DNA of 46,898 bases. Origin: CAZSNT01 sp964607765 (GTDB taxonomy: Bacteria; Verrucomicrobiota; Lentisphaeria; Oligosphaerales; JABHEG01). The notes beneath the pieces are model-generated. The model ran no database searches. It was not told the DNA's origin and saw nothing but the letters and a program-made list of their open reading frames with translations. Shown in pieces: positions 1-8,462 of the stretch (its first letter is position 1; every line of letters starts with the position of its first letter). The stretch is from contig CAZSNT010000075.1 of the NCBI GenBank assembly GCA_964607765.1, positions 1 to 46,898 on the forward strand. Direction: 5' to 3'. The position numbers were made by a program, and so were the translations under genes.

Positions 1-30
1 GAACCAGGGATAGAGCGTGACCCTATCTGG

Positions 31-1752
31 TCACGTCAATCCTATCTTGTTCGGTCCTTTGATCTTGTCAGATAATCCGAGGCGAGTGAACTCCACTTCA
101 CGCCGCCGGATTCCAGCCACACCGAAGATGGGTATCCGCCTGAAGTGTTGGGTCGGTGACACATATGTGACGGTGGGACCATCCCTGCCCAAGGTGTAGG
201 AATAGTCCCGGTCGCTCCAAGGGTTGCGGGGAAAGCCCTCTGGGAACAGGGGGTGCAAGTCCCGAGTGACTTCGGGGTGCGCGCCGCTCTCGGCTTTGTG
301 TAGCATGGCGGCCACCAGGACCAGCGAGGCCCCAAGCTCCGCATCGGCCTCGATGAACCGTTCATACGTCAACGAGACATGCCTACACGCCCCAAAACAC
401 AGATGGCGGCGACGCTGCTTCTGCAGACGCGGGAACGCCTCAGACGGCGGCAGGGCCATCAGAGACGCTTTGCGCTTCACGCAGGCTGCGGACTCGCGGA
501 GATCTCTGGGATCGCTGAAAAGCCGCTCGATGTCTCGACGTCGCTCTGCAGTGAGGGGGCCGACATCCGTGCCTTCGCGCAGTGCTTGCCAGAGCAAAGC
601 GTCCGCTCTAAAGGAGGCCAGGCAGAGCCGACTCAGTTCCCGTTTGGGTTCAGCATCTCGCAGCGTCCTCAGGGACGCGAGGACCGCGTGGGCTACTTCG
701 GCCACTCCATCGTTGCGGACGGCACATGCCGCCAGTGCGTGCACTGCATGCATCTCAGCGAATAGCCCGGCCAGCCACGCGTCAAACACATCCTCGTGGA
801 CGAGACGTCGGGCAGCTCTGAAGAGGTGATTGTAGACGTGGATCGCAGCAGCAGGATCGCCTGCGCTCTCCAGGCGTTTGCCGTAGCAGATGGCGTTTAC
901 ACGTAGCTGTTGCATACGACAGATGTACTCAGGAACGCCAACCACGCGAAGACGCGCTGTGCGCCATACATGTTCTGGGAAGCCAGTTGGGCACTGCTCA
1001 CGTCCCGTCCCGAAATCGCAGGTCGGAGCCGCAGCAGCACGCTTCAGGTGCCAGTCCACCGCCTCCGTGTTGCCCACGCATACCCGCGCCACCTGAGGAT
1101 GGAGCGCCACAGACGGCGATGCACGCCCGACGCTCAGGTAGTCCTTCATGACAGACCATGGCGAGAGTCGTACGGTGAAATCCTGCCCATGATCCCGCGC
1201 ATAACCGTGCAGTGCTACAGCCACCGTACGGGCTCGTCTCATCAGAGCGGCGACGACCCTTCTCGTTCCAGGCGAAACCGGCTTCCTGTAGTACGGTGCC
1301 CACTCGACGTGTCCATCCGCATAGCCCTTGATGTACCACTGCACTCGCGATTCGCGGGTGGGGTCACTTAGCGAGAACAGGTTGAGCTCATGTGGAGTCT
1401 GGGATAGCGGGTTGGCCCCGATCTCATCGCCCCAGTACCCGAACACCCCATTCCCGTCGGGGGAGCGGGTGCCGCTCCCGGACGGAGGCGTCAGCAGTGC
1501 GTCGTCATCCAGATATTGAGGCACAAGTTGCTTCAGACTCTGGGGCCAGGCATCTGGCTTCAGCTGCCACACATGGCTGTCCACGTCCGTGGGTACGTAC
1601 ATGGCAGCGAACGCGGCTCTCAGATGCACAGCCGCGTTCGTGTCAGCCAGCTCGCCTGAGCTCTCGGCTCGGATCAGCCCGCAGAGCAGCAGCACCAAGT
1701 GCAACGCGGAACGCCGCCTGACAGGATGTGCTGTTGGGATTGGCTGTCTCAT
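31..1752 (-). CDS. Secreted protein of unknown function with pseudopilin-like C-terminal motifs
   Basis: A 573-residue protein. I chose the ATG at 1752 because it is followed by a basic stretch and a hydrophobic core (residues about 15-30, LHLVLLLCGLIRA) that look like a signal peptide; the frame stays open to 1896 but the extra residues look like noise. Around residues 143-150 it has GYADGHVEW, which resembles the DGH motif of PVC pseudopilin-like proteins, and near the C-terminus (about 525-550) NPWSDRDYSYTLGRDG resembles the 'display-type' tail of the same families. No catalytic motif was recognised. The middle is probably helical. No strong Shine-Dalgarno sequence is visible. It runs in the same direction as the next gene (2022-3443) but 270 bp separate them. 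Family assignment is a weak inference; existence as a gene is likely. Confidence 0.65.
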   Translation of the reverse strand: MRQPIPTAHPVRRRSALHLVLLLCGLIRAESSGELADTNAAVHLRAAFAAMYVPTDVDSHVWQLKPDAWPQSLKQLVPQYLDDDALLTPPSGSGTRSPDGNGVFGYWGDEIGANPLSQTPHELNLFSLSDPTRESRVQWYIKGYADGHVEWAPYYRKPVSPGTRRVVAALMRRARTVAVALHGYARDHGQDFTVRLSPWSVMKDYLSVGRASPSVALHPQVARVCVGNTEAVDWHLKRAAAAPTCDFGTGREQCPTGFPEHVWRTARLRVVGVPEYICRMQQLRVNAICYGKRLESAGDPAAAIHVYNHLFRAARRLVHEDVFDAWLAGLFAEMHAVHALAACAVRNDGVAEVAHAVLASLRTLRDAEPKRELSRLCLASFRADALLWQALREGTDVGPLTAERRRDIERLFSDPRDLRESAACVKRKASLMALPPSEAFPRLQKQRRRHLCFGACRHVSLTYERFIEADAELGASLVLVAAMLHKAESGAHPEVTRDLHPLFPEGFPRNPWSDRDYSYTLGRDGPTVTYVSPTQHFRRIPIFGVAGIRRREVEFTRLGLSDKIKGPNKIGLT

Positions 1753-2021
1753 GTGGTCCGACCGAACGTTTATTGAGTATCGTGACGCTTCCTCGGGAGG
1801 GGGTGTCAGTTTCCCCCTCAGGTGGTCTAACACTACCGCGAGCGTCATCGGAAGACAAGCGTACCTGGCGGTGACGCGATTGCCGGGACTTAGCACTGTT
1901 ATGTGTCAGCTACATATGGAGTTAGCATGGCCGGCGTTTTCTGCCCGAGGGAGGAGGCGGCAAATGCCGGAGCTGCGCGTTGAGAGTTGAGCGGTCGGTG
2001 GCTCTGTGGTTCGTTCAGTCT

Positions 2022-3443
2022 TCATTCATCGGCGCCGCCCTGAGCCGCCTCGAGCTCGATGGGAAACGCTTCGCCGAGCCGTGTTCTGTCCGCCTCTGCC
2101 AGTTGCGGATGCGCCAGGGCTTCCCGGACCACGGCCGCCAAGTACGCGCTGCTGCCCCGATGGCTGCCGGTCGGCGTGTGGACTGCGCCGTTGTGGGCCG
2201 GCTGCTCGCCGCCCTTGATCAACCAGTCCACGGCGCGCGACACCTCGCCCTGACGGACCAGTGCCTGCGCCACCATGAAACAGGCGGAGTCCTGCTTCCT
2301 CTTCGCCACATACCGACACCCGTACGCAACCACTTCCTCCTCGTACCCCGCGGTCATGTTGTAGGTGCACATCACGTGCCAGAGCGCCCAGGCCTGTGAA
2401 TGGCGTGCTTTCAGGAACACGTCGAACCACGATGTCACCTTGTCTTCGAACACCAGCGCCGCCTCCTCCAGGCCACGCTGACGAAGCAACACAGCCATGC
2501 ACAGAGCCAGACGCGGCCCACCGTGCCGCTCGAATCTCTGCCAGCACGCGTCCAGCAGAGCCGTGTCATCCGTGATTGCTTCCAGGGCCGACAGGGCTGT
2601 GCGAACCAGTCCGTGTTTGCGGTCCGCAGGTCCCTGCACGCTCGTGCAGTAGAACCCCGCAACGTTGAAGATCATGGGCCGGGCGATGCTGGGGCTGCGC
2701 AGTTGCTCGGTCAGAAAGTCCAGCCCCACGCCAGCGTGCCGGATGCGTTTGAACCTGGGCACGAGCTCTTCCGCGGTGTGGCGGCGGTAGTCGCGGTCCC
2801 GCCCTTGGATGCGCTTCCTGAGCAGCACACGAAGTTCGGCCAGCGCCCGCTCCGTACGGATGCGCGCACTTCCGCCCTTGGCTGTGAGAAGAGGATCATC
2901 CCCGCTGAGCAGTTCCCGATACGCGGCCTCGACCTCGCCGAGCCGTCCGGCAACCGCCGACTCGTCCAGGCTGCGACGCTGTGGAACGACAGGCACGAAC
3001 GCGAAACGCGCCGGGCCAAGGGCCGTGTAAGCTGCCTCGACGAAAGCGTCCGGGAGTCCCTCATCCCCAGCACCCGCGAGCAGTCGTCCGCACTGCAGCG
3101 TTGCCGCCTCGGTCAGGCGGTAGTGTCCCAGCACGCGCACCACGTCCGCCGCCGTATCGGGAGGCAGTCCCGGCGACACAGCGCGCAGACGCCGCAGCGC
3201 GTGCACGGCCAGTCGCGGCGACCGGGCCGGGTCCCGTAACGCGGCCAGGTAAAGACGAACTGCTTCCTGAGGCTTGCCGTCCCGGTACAGGGCCTCGGCC
3301 CGGGCCATGTCCCCGCCCCACTCGCCCGCCGCAGCCGCAGGCCGATCGGCCGCCTGCGCGAACGCCGGGCTCCCGGCCGACGCGCTGACGCACACGGCAA
3401 CGGCAGCAATGCTACGCCGCATAGGCTGCCCGGACCGTGGCAT
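2022..3443 (-). CDS. Secreted TPR-like helical protein, function unknown
   Basis: A 473-residue protein. The ATG at 3443 is preceded by GGAGGA nine bases upstream, so I prefer it over the in-frame GTG at 3452. The N-terminus (MRRSIAAVAVCVSASAGSPAFA, starting at residue 8) is a clear signal peptide ending in AFA. The rest is rich in Ala, Leu and Arg with short helical units (for example ARAEALYRDGKPQEAVRLYLAAL), typical of TPR/Sel1-like solenoids. No enzyme motif was seen. It is probably periplasmic. It lies 18 bp downstream of the nitroreductase gene on the same strand, so the two may be co-transcribed, but no functional link is evident. Confidence 0.65.
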   Translation of the reverse strand: MPRSGQPMRRSIAAVAVCVSASAGSPAFAQAADRPAAAAGEWGGDMARAEALYRDGKPQEAVRLYLAALRDPARSPRLAVHALRRLRAVSPGLPPDTAADVVRVLGHYRLTEAATLQCGRLLAGAGDEGLPDAFVEAAYTALGPARFAFVPVVPQRRSLDESAVAGRLGEVEAAYRELLSGDDPLLTAKGGSARIRTERALAELRVLLRKRIQGRDRDYRRHTAEELVPRFKRIRHAGVGLDFLTEQLRSPSIARPMIFNVAGFYCTSVQGPADRKHGLVRTALSALEAITDDTALLDACWQRFERHGGPRLALCMAVLLRQRGLEEAALVFEDKVTSWFDVFLKARHSQAWALWHVMCTYNMTAGYEEEVVAYGCRYVAKRKQDSACFMVAQALVRQGEVSRAVDWLIKGGEQPAHNGAVHTPTGSHRGSSAYLAAVVREALAHPQLAEADRTRLGEAFPIELEAAQGGADE

Positions 3444-3461
3444 CGAGCTCACTCCTCCAGA

Positions 3462-3971
3462 TCACCACATCTCCCAGTGGATGCGCGACTCGTCGTACCG
3501 CTCTGCACGCCCTTTCCGTTCGGCCGGGTAGCCCAGCGCGACGATGGCCAGCGGAATGACAGAGGGCGGCAGCTTCAGAAGCTCCTGCGTCTTGGTCACG
3601 CGCTCCGCGACCGGGTGGACACCGAGCCAGACCGCACCCAGGCCATTGCCGTAAGCGGCAAGCAGCAGGTTCTGCGTTGCGGCTGAGCAATCCTGGACCC
3701 AGAACCCCTTGTAGACCTCCAGCGCCTCGTCGCCGCAAACCACAATTGCCGCAGCTGCGCCGCGCAGCATGGCGCTGTATTCGTGGTACTCGGGGATCGC
3801 GTTCAGCGTCTCACGCTGCTCGATGACCACAAAGTGCCACGGCTGCTCGCCGCCCGCCGAGGGCGCGGCCATCGCGGCGCGGATCAGGTCATCGATCACT
3901 TCACGCCGGATAGGCTTGTCCCTGTACCGGCGAATACTGCGGCGTGCGTAGATTCCTTCGAACAGATCCAT
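3462..3971 (-). CDS. Nitroreductase family FMN-dependent oxidoreductase
   Basis: A 169-residue protein starting MDLFEGIYARRSIRRYRDK; the RRSIRRYRDKPI segment is the FMN-phosphate binding signature of nitroreductases, followed by APSAGGEQPWHFVV (the second conserved segment) and GLGAVWLGVHP. The length fits the small nitroreductase subfamily. The start at 3971 has AAGGGG six bases upstream; the frame extends to 4166 but the upstream part shows no family similarity. By family knowledge it would use FMN and NAD(P)H to reduce nitro groups, quinones or similar; the substrate cannot be told. It is followed by the TPR-like gene at 3443 and is divergent from the GIY-YIG gene. Confidence 0.9.
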   Translation of the reverse strand: MDLFEGIYARRSIRRYRDKPIRREVIDDLIRAAMAAPSAGGEQPWHFVVIEQRETLNAIPEYHEYSAMLRGAAAAIVVCGDEALEVYKGFWVQDCSAATQNLLLAAYGNGLGAVWLGVHPVAERVTKTQELLKLPPSVIPLAIVALGYPAERKGRAERYDESRIHWEMW

Positions 3972-4049
3972 AGCCAACCCCTTCGCTCCAACTGCACGAC
4001 GTCCGGGCGCCCCTGACAGACTGGGCGGCCGGGGGCAAGTGCTAGGGGA

Positions 4050-5330
4050 ATGTTCAACACAAATCGGGAAAACGCAAACCTGACATGTAGATTCCCCTGC
4101 ATGGCGAACATGGAGAAGCAGACGCTCAGCAACGGATTCCGAGTCCTGCTGCTGGGATGTCGCCACGACCCGGCAGCCGATTCACTGCTTGTCCGGGCAA
4201 TGCTGTTCGACGGCGGGCGCGAGTGCCAGGCCGTGGACGCAGCCGGCTCTTGGTGGAACCCGGCCGAGACGCTGGTCCGGGACGTCCGGCAGCTGCTCTG
4301 CCACGTGCTTGACGAGCCGCACATCCTCGCTCTTCACGGGAATGCGGCCCGTGGCTTCCTCGACCGCGTCGTCCCGGATCTGCTGCCGCACTGCCGCATC
4401 CTCAGCCTGCGCGCCGCAGCCGGCGCCCTGGCAGGGCTGTCAGCACGCCCCGATGACGCACAGTTGGCCAACGCCTACAGCCTGATGATCACGGACCGCG
4501 AAGACATGGGTTTCTCCCCGTTCACCGAGGATCTGCTGTGGGCTGTCGTGGCAAGGGCGAGCGAGGAGGGGTTGGACTGGGGTACGCTGATCGCGCTTCC
4601 CGAGACCAGCCGCGCACCGGCATGCCTGGATGCCTACCAGTTCGGGGAGGTGGCGCTGGCTCTGATCCCGCCTACGCCCGGCGTCTATGTCATGCGCGAT
4701 GCGCACGCCCACCCTCTCTACGTGGGCAAAGCCAAGTGCCTGTCCAGCCGACTCACGAGCTACTTCAGAGCCCGCGGCCGGCTGCCCCGGAAAATCGCAC
4801 GCATCCGCGAGCAGATCCGTACATTCGAGTATCATTTGGTGGGCTCCGAGTTGGAAGCGCTGCTGCTTGAGAACCGTTTGATTACCGAGCTGGCGCCCGA
4901 GGTCAACGTGCAGCGCGCCATAGCACCCGGCAGAAGCCGTTACGAACAGAGACCGGAACCCATCGCCATTGTCTGCCCGTCGACCACGAAAGGGCGCTGT
5001 GAGCTGTTCGCCTTCGGCCGGGTCGCCGAGGCGTTCCAGCTCCGGGCCGTGCCCGAGCGGCCGCCGACCAAGACGCTGCAGCGGGCAGTGCAGTTCCTCA
5101 GCGGACACGGGGCCGCACCGCCCGCCTCGGCCCGGCTCACATACTGGGGCGCAGCAGGCAACGAGATCTGCTGGCGCTACTGGTCACGCTTCAGGAGCCG
5201 CCTGCGCTGGCTGTATGCCGGAGGCTGCTTCGACCGAGACAGCGACGTACTGCGACAAGCCGTGCGTGCGGCGGCCCGCAGCGATGCGGCCGCTGAATTT
5301 CGCATGCACGAACGGTCCGGTACAGATTGA
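4050..5330 (+). CDS. GIY-YIG nuclease domain protein with degenerate exonuclease-like N-terminus
   Basis: A 426-residue protein if it starts at 4050; ATGs at 4101 and 4110 are alternatives and none has a good ribosome site. Residues about 208-300 form a UvrC/Cho-type GIY-YIG domain: PGVYVMRD, LYVGKAKCLSSRLTSYF and EALLLENRLI carry the two tyrosines, the arginine and the metal-binding glutamate expected for catalysis. The first 200 residues have the layout of the DnaQ-like exonuclease found in exonuclease-UvrC fusions (HILALHGNAARGFLD resembles the 'HNa.FD' box) but the acidic DEDD residues are not visible. The C-terminal 120 residues are Arg-rich and unassigned. The helix-hairpin-helix and UvrB-binding parts of UvrC are absent, so it is not UvrC itself. 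A role in DNA cleavage or repair is inferred. Confidence 0.8.
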   Translation: MFNTNRENANLTCRFPCMANMEKQTLSNGFRVLLLGCRHDPAADSLLVRAMLFDGGRECQAVDAAGSWWNPAETLVRDVRQLLCHVLDEPHILALHGNAARGFLDRVVPDLLPHCRILSLRAAAGALAGLSARPDDAQLANAYSLMITDREDMGFSPFTEDLLWAVVARASEEGLDWGTLIALPETSRAPACLDAYQFGEVALALIPPTPGVYVMRDAHAHPLYVGKAKCLSSRLTSYFRARGRLPRKIARIREQIRTFEYHLVGSELEALLLENRLITELAPEVNVQRAIAPGRSRYEQRPEPIAIVCPSTTKGRCELFAFGRVAEAFQLRAVPERPPTKTLQRAVQFLSGHGAAPPASARLTYWGAAGNEICWRYWSRFRSRLRWLYAGGCFDRDSDVLRQAVRAAARSDAAAEFRMHERSGTD

Positions 5331-5336
5331 CGAGAC

Positions 5337-5389
5337 AGCTCCTAAGCAATAGGATGAGATAGGCAGTCATACGCTGCCTCATGGGAGCT
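5337..5389 (+). other. Nested inverted repeat between GIY-YIG gene and next gene
   Basis: Just after the stop at 5330, AGCTCC (5337-5342) pairs with GGAGCT (5384-5389), and inside it AGGCAG (5361-5366) pairs with CTGCCT (5374-5379) around a 7-base loop. No T-run follows, so it is not a canonical intrinsic terminator. It could be a weak terminator, an RNA processing site or a structured leader for the gene at 5410. Confidence 0.3.
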
Positions 5390-5409
5390 CGGGTGGTTCG
5401 GGACAGGGC

Positions 5410-6639
5410 ATGCAGTGGAACGAACTCATTGACCTCTTCGAGCGCGGCCGAAAACGGTACTGCCTGCTGGGTACTGCCGATGCCGGCGTCGTGTTGGGCC
5501 TCGACCTCGAAGGCAGGCTCTACACCGTACTCGACGGACAGGTGCTGCACTGGGTGATCCCTGAGGCCATCCTCGGCGCGGGAGCAGCTGACGCCTACCT
5601 GGACCCCGGCGGTGACGCCCTGTGGCCGGCACCCGCCGGCTCGCCTCTGGGCTATGCCTTCGCAACAAGCTCGCGCCGCACGCCGCCCGGCGTGCGCGAC
5701 GCGCGCTACCGGATCGTCGCAACCGCTGCGAACTCCGCAACCATCCGTACCGAAATCGACTTGATAAACAACCGCGGCCACGGCGTACCCGCCGCTTTCG
5801 AGCGCCAGGTATCGATCCTGAGCAGCGGCGCCAGCCTCGTCGTCTCCGTGACCGAGCGCATCGAGTTCCTTGGCCCCGAGCCGCTGGGCAGCGATGTCGC
5901 CGTACTCGTGCCCATGAGCTTTGCCCAATTCCCCACGGGGCCGGGCTGCAACGTCTCATTCCCCGCGTGCGGCGACAAGCAGGTCTGGAATGCTGCCCCG
6001 GACAGCGACAGCGACCCCGACATCGAGAAGGGCGAGACCTGGCGCGTACCGGCGGACGGCGCCCGAAGTTGTCTGCTGGCCTTCGGAACAGCCGTCGAGT
6101 GGCTTGAATACACCGACAGTGATATGGCTCTGACAGTCCGGCGCCAAGCCGAGGCGTTGCCCGAAGGACGCCGCTGCATCGACGGCACGGATCGGGCCCG
6201 GGACGAGGATCTCGGCGACACGGCAACGCGATTCCTGCTCAGAGAGAAGGGCTCGCCAAAACCGCAGACCGTTGAGATGAGAACGGATGAAACGCGGCCG
6301 CCCGCCCTGCCCCCGCCGCCCGAACGCCCACCCCGCGAGCCCGACAGAGAGAAAGACGAGGAAACCGACGAGCCCAAGAGCAGCAAGGGCGAGAAGCCTG
6401 ACGGACACGTGGAACCGGCCGGCGAAACCGCGCTGGTGGAGAAAAAGAAGTATCGCAGGAACAGGAAGATCGCGCTGAAGCTCGCCAAGCCGCCGCAACG
6501 CAGCAAGAAGCTGCCGATGAAACTGGTCAGCGACAGCACGCCCCTGGTCCAGATCGAAGCGCTCGGCGGCGCGCCGGACACTCTCACGCCCGGCTTGGTC
6601 AACACACTGACCGTACGGACCAAGTACTCGCTCGGCTAA
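5410..6639 (+). CDS. DUF4380-like (galactose-mutarotase-fold) protein with charged C-terminal tail
   Basis: A 409-residue protein with no signal peptide. GGDALWPAPAG (about residues 67-77) resembles the GGDK-LWPAP segment of DUF4380/mutarotase-like proteins common in Planctomycetes and Lentisphaerae, and the following beta-rich pattern up to about residue 255 fits that fold; this is recognition by eye and could be wrong. Residues about 290-360 are a low-complexity linker rich in Pro, Glu, Lys and Arg, followed by a short beta-rich end. The start ATG has GGGACAGGG upstream. The gene's stop overlaps the stop of the convergent aroC by four bases. No catalytic residue can be named. Confidence 0.6.
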   Translation: MQWNELIDLFERGRKRYCLLGTADAGVVLGLDLEGRLYTVLDGQVLHWVIPEAILGAGAADAYLDPGGDALWPAPAGSPLGYAFATSSRRTPPGVRDARYRIVATAANSATIRTEIDLINNRGHGVPAAFERQVSILSSGASLVVSVTERIEFLGPEPLGSDVAVLVPMSFAQFPTGPGCNVSFPACGDKQVWNAAPDSDSDPDIEKGETWRVPADGARSCLLAFGTAVEWLEYTDSDMALTVRRQAEALPEGRRCIDGTDRARDEDLGDTATRFLLREKGSPKPQTVEMRTDETRPPALPPPPERPPREPDREKDEETDEPKSSKGEKPDGHVEPAGETALVEKKKYRRNRKIALKLAKPPQRSKKLPMKLVSDSTPLVQIEALGGAPDTLTPGLVNTLTVRTKYSLG

Positions 6640-7691
6640 CCGTGCAGCGCGTCCTGCCGCTTGAAATGATCCTCGAGCACCAGTGCCGTCATCGCTTCCA
6701 CAACCGGCACAGCGCGTGGGAAGATGGCCGGATCGTGTCGGCCCTCCGTGCGGCAGATCACTTCCTCGCCGTGGATATTGACCGTGTGCTGCGGCTGCGC
6801 GATGGACGACGTCGGTTTGAACACAACCCGCAGGACGATCTCCTCGCCGGTGGAAATCCCGCCCAGAATCCCGCCTGTGTTGTTGGTCACAAACCCGTTG
6901 CGATCCATCTCGTCGTTGTTCTCTTTGCCGGTCATATCCGCCACGGCAAACCCGGCGCCGAACTCGATGCCGCGCGTCGCGCCGATGGACATGATCGCCT
7001 TGGCCAGATCCGCCTCCAGCTTGTCGAACACCGGCTCGCCCAACCCGGCAGGCACGCCGGTAACACGACACTCCACGATTCCGCCGACACTGTTCTGTGC
7101 TTCCTTCGCGGCCTTTATCGCAGCCACAATGCGGCGGGCCGCGTCCGGATCACAGGCCCGCACCGGATTGCGCTCGATCTCGTCGAAATCCACGCGCTCG
7201 CACTGGATCCCCGCTGCTCTGAGCGTGTAAGCGCAGATGCTCACGCCGCGCCGCGCGAGCAACTTCTTGGCCACCGCGCCGGCAGCCACGCGCGCTGCCG
7301 TCTCGCGCCCCGAGGCACGGCCGCTGCCCCGGTGGTCGCGGATACCGAACTTGCGCAGGTAGGTGAAATCAGCGTGCCCGGGCCGGAACAGATCCTTCAC
7401 CTGATCGTAGGCAGACGGCCGTGCGTCCTTGTTGTAGATGAGCAGCATCAGCGACGTACCGGTCGTCTTGCCTTCGAACACGCCGGACATGATGTGCACC
7501 GTGTCCGTCTCGGCGCGCGGCGTGGTCACGTCCGACTGCCCGGGCCGGCGTCGGTCCAGTTCGACCTGGACATCCTCCTCACTCAAAGCGACACCGGGAG
7601 TCACACCGTCGACGACAACGCCGACCGCACCACCGTGCGATTCGCCGAACGTGGTGATCCGAAAAAGCGTCCCAAACGTACTACCTGGCAT
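6636..7691 (-). CDS. aroC: Chorismate synthase
   Basis: A 351-residue protein, the usual family length. It converts 5-enolpyruvylshikimate-3-phosphate to chorismate using reduced FMN, the last step of the shikimate pathway, in the cytoplasm. Signatures seen: FGESHGGAVGVVVDG near the N-terminus, DRRRPGQSDVTTPRAETD, RPGHADFTYLRKFG, the HRGSGRASGRETAARVAAG signature, and FKPTSSI near the end. The ATG at 7691 lies inside the 3' end of aroK (11-bp overlap), so translation is probably coupled. All conserved segments are intact. Confidence 0.97.
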   Translation of the reverse strand: MPGSTFGTLFRITTFGESHGGAVGVVVDGVTPGVALSEEDVQVELDRRRPGQSDVTTPRAETDTVHIMSGVFEGKTTGTSLMLLIYNKDARPSAYDQVKDLFRPGHADFTYLRKFGIRDHRGSGRASGRETAARVAAGAVAKKLLARRGVSICAYTLRAAGIQCERVDFDEIERNPVRACDPDAARRIVAAIKAAKEAQNSVGGIVECRVTGVPAGLGEPVFDKLEADLAKAIMSIGATRGIEFGAGFAVADMTGKENNDEMDRNGFVTNNTGGILGGISTGEEIVLRVVFKPTSSIAQPQHTVNIHGEEVICRTEGRHDPAIFPRAVPVVEAMTALVLEDHFKRQDALHG

Positions 7692-8232
7692 TGATCAGTT
7701 CCTCAACTCGTTCCGCTACGATCTGCGCGACCTCGTCCGGCAACGCCGCGCCCGGCTCCACCATCACGTCGGCACAACACTCATAGTAAGGCTCGCGCTC
7801 ACGGTACACCCGCATGAAGTCCTCGAATGGCCGCTCCGGACTCAGGAACGGCGGACGACCCCCACGCATCACTCGCTCGAAAAGTACGTTGGGATCGACT
7901 TTCAGGAACACGATCGTCCCCAGCGCCTCAACAATCGGGTACACGTTGGCATGAGTCAGCGCTCGTCCCCCGAGCGCCACAACGTGGCGCGCCACAGCAC
8001 CTTTGGTCTGCCGGTACAGCTCAACAAGAACCTCTGTTTCCACCGATTCGAAGGCAGCGTCGCCATAGCGCTGACAGTACTCGCGCACGCTGAGACTCTC
8101 GCCTGTCGCTTCGGTATGGCGCTGGACCACCAGTTCGTCCGTGTCACTGAACGCACAACGCCAGTACGCAGCCAGCGCGCGGCCGCAGCTGCTCTTGCCA
8201 CAGTGCTTCATGCCTGTCAGAACAACGTTCAC
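7681..8232 (-). CDS. aroK: Shikimate kinase
   Basis: A 183-residue protein from a GTG start at 8232 (MNVVLTGMKHCGKSS); the frame is open further upstream to 8385 but the extension has no family features and the usual length is 165-185 residues. It phosphorylates shikimate with ATP, two steps before chorismate synthase. GMKHCGKSS is the P-loop, SDTDE supplies the shikimate-binding aspartates, ALGGRAL is the conserved GG segment, and RPPF..PERPFEDFMRVYREREPYY is the lid and adenine-binding region. It overlaps aroC by 11 bp. The ribosome site is weak. Confidence 0.92.
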   Translation of the reverse strand: MNVVLTGMKHCGKSSCGRALAAYWRCAFSDTDELVVQRHTEATGESLSVREYCQRYGDAAFESVETEVLVELYRQTKGAVARHVVALGGRALTHANVYPIVEALGTIVFLKVDPNVLFERVMRGGRPPFLSPERPFEDFMRVYREREPYYECCADVMVEPGAALPDEVAQIVAERVEELINAR

Positions 8233-8243
8233 AACGATCTCGC

Positions 8244-8310
8244 GAAGTGTTGGATTGTCGGATTGCCGGGTTGCCGATGCACCGCAGTGCCACACTGAAC
8301 ATCGAACACA
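8244..8310. repeat. Degenerate short repeats upstream of aroK
   Basis: Three 8-base variants (GGATTGTC, GGATTGCC, GGGTTGCC) lie in tandem at about 8250-8276, followed by CACTGAACATCGAACAC, which resembles the GAACACTGAACAC part of the heptamer repeats at 11.58 and 34.7 kb. It may be a decayed copy of that repeat family. Similarity is partial. Confidence 0.35.
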
Positions 8311-8417
8311 CGCTGCGCGCACTGTCCGGAGCCTTGTACAATAACTGTGGATCGTCTGCTTTGAAATGCCGGCCCTGTCTTCCATTCCCGCGCCGAGAGC
8401 GCACGGGCAGTTTGGGC

Positions 8418-8426
8418 TGCTATAGT
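8418..8426 (+). promoter_or_regulatory. Candidate extended -10 (TGCTATAGT) for the pseudopilin gene
   Basis: TGCTATAGT lies 36 bp before the ATG at 8463. The same TGCTATNNT form occurs before the genes at 15922, 39724 and 30824. The -35 position (AGCGCA) is poor, so this rests on the extended -10. Confidence 0.35.
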
Positions 8427-8462
8427 ACTGAGGTCGTCCGCCTCGAGGCGGCCCGGAGAGCC

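Noticed and set aside
4043..4098. AGGGGAAT/ATTCCCCT inverted repeat around the start of the GIY-YIG gene
   Set aside because: Arms are short and 40 bases apart; chance occurrence is likely and it does not help place the start.
4050..5330. Calling the GIY-YIG protein UvrC
   Set aside because: The UvrB-binding, RNase H-like and helix-hairpin-helix parts are missing and the N-terminal domain differs.
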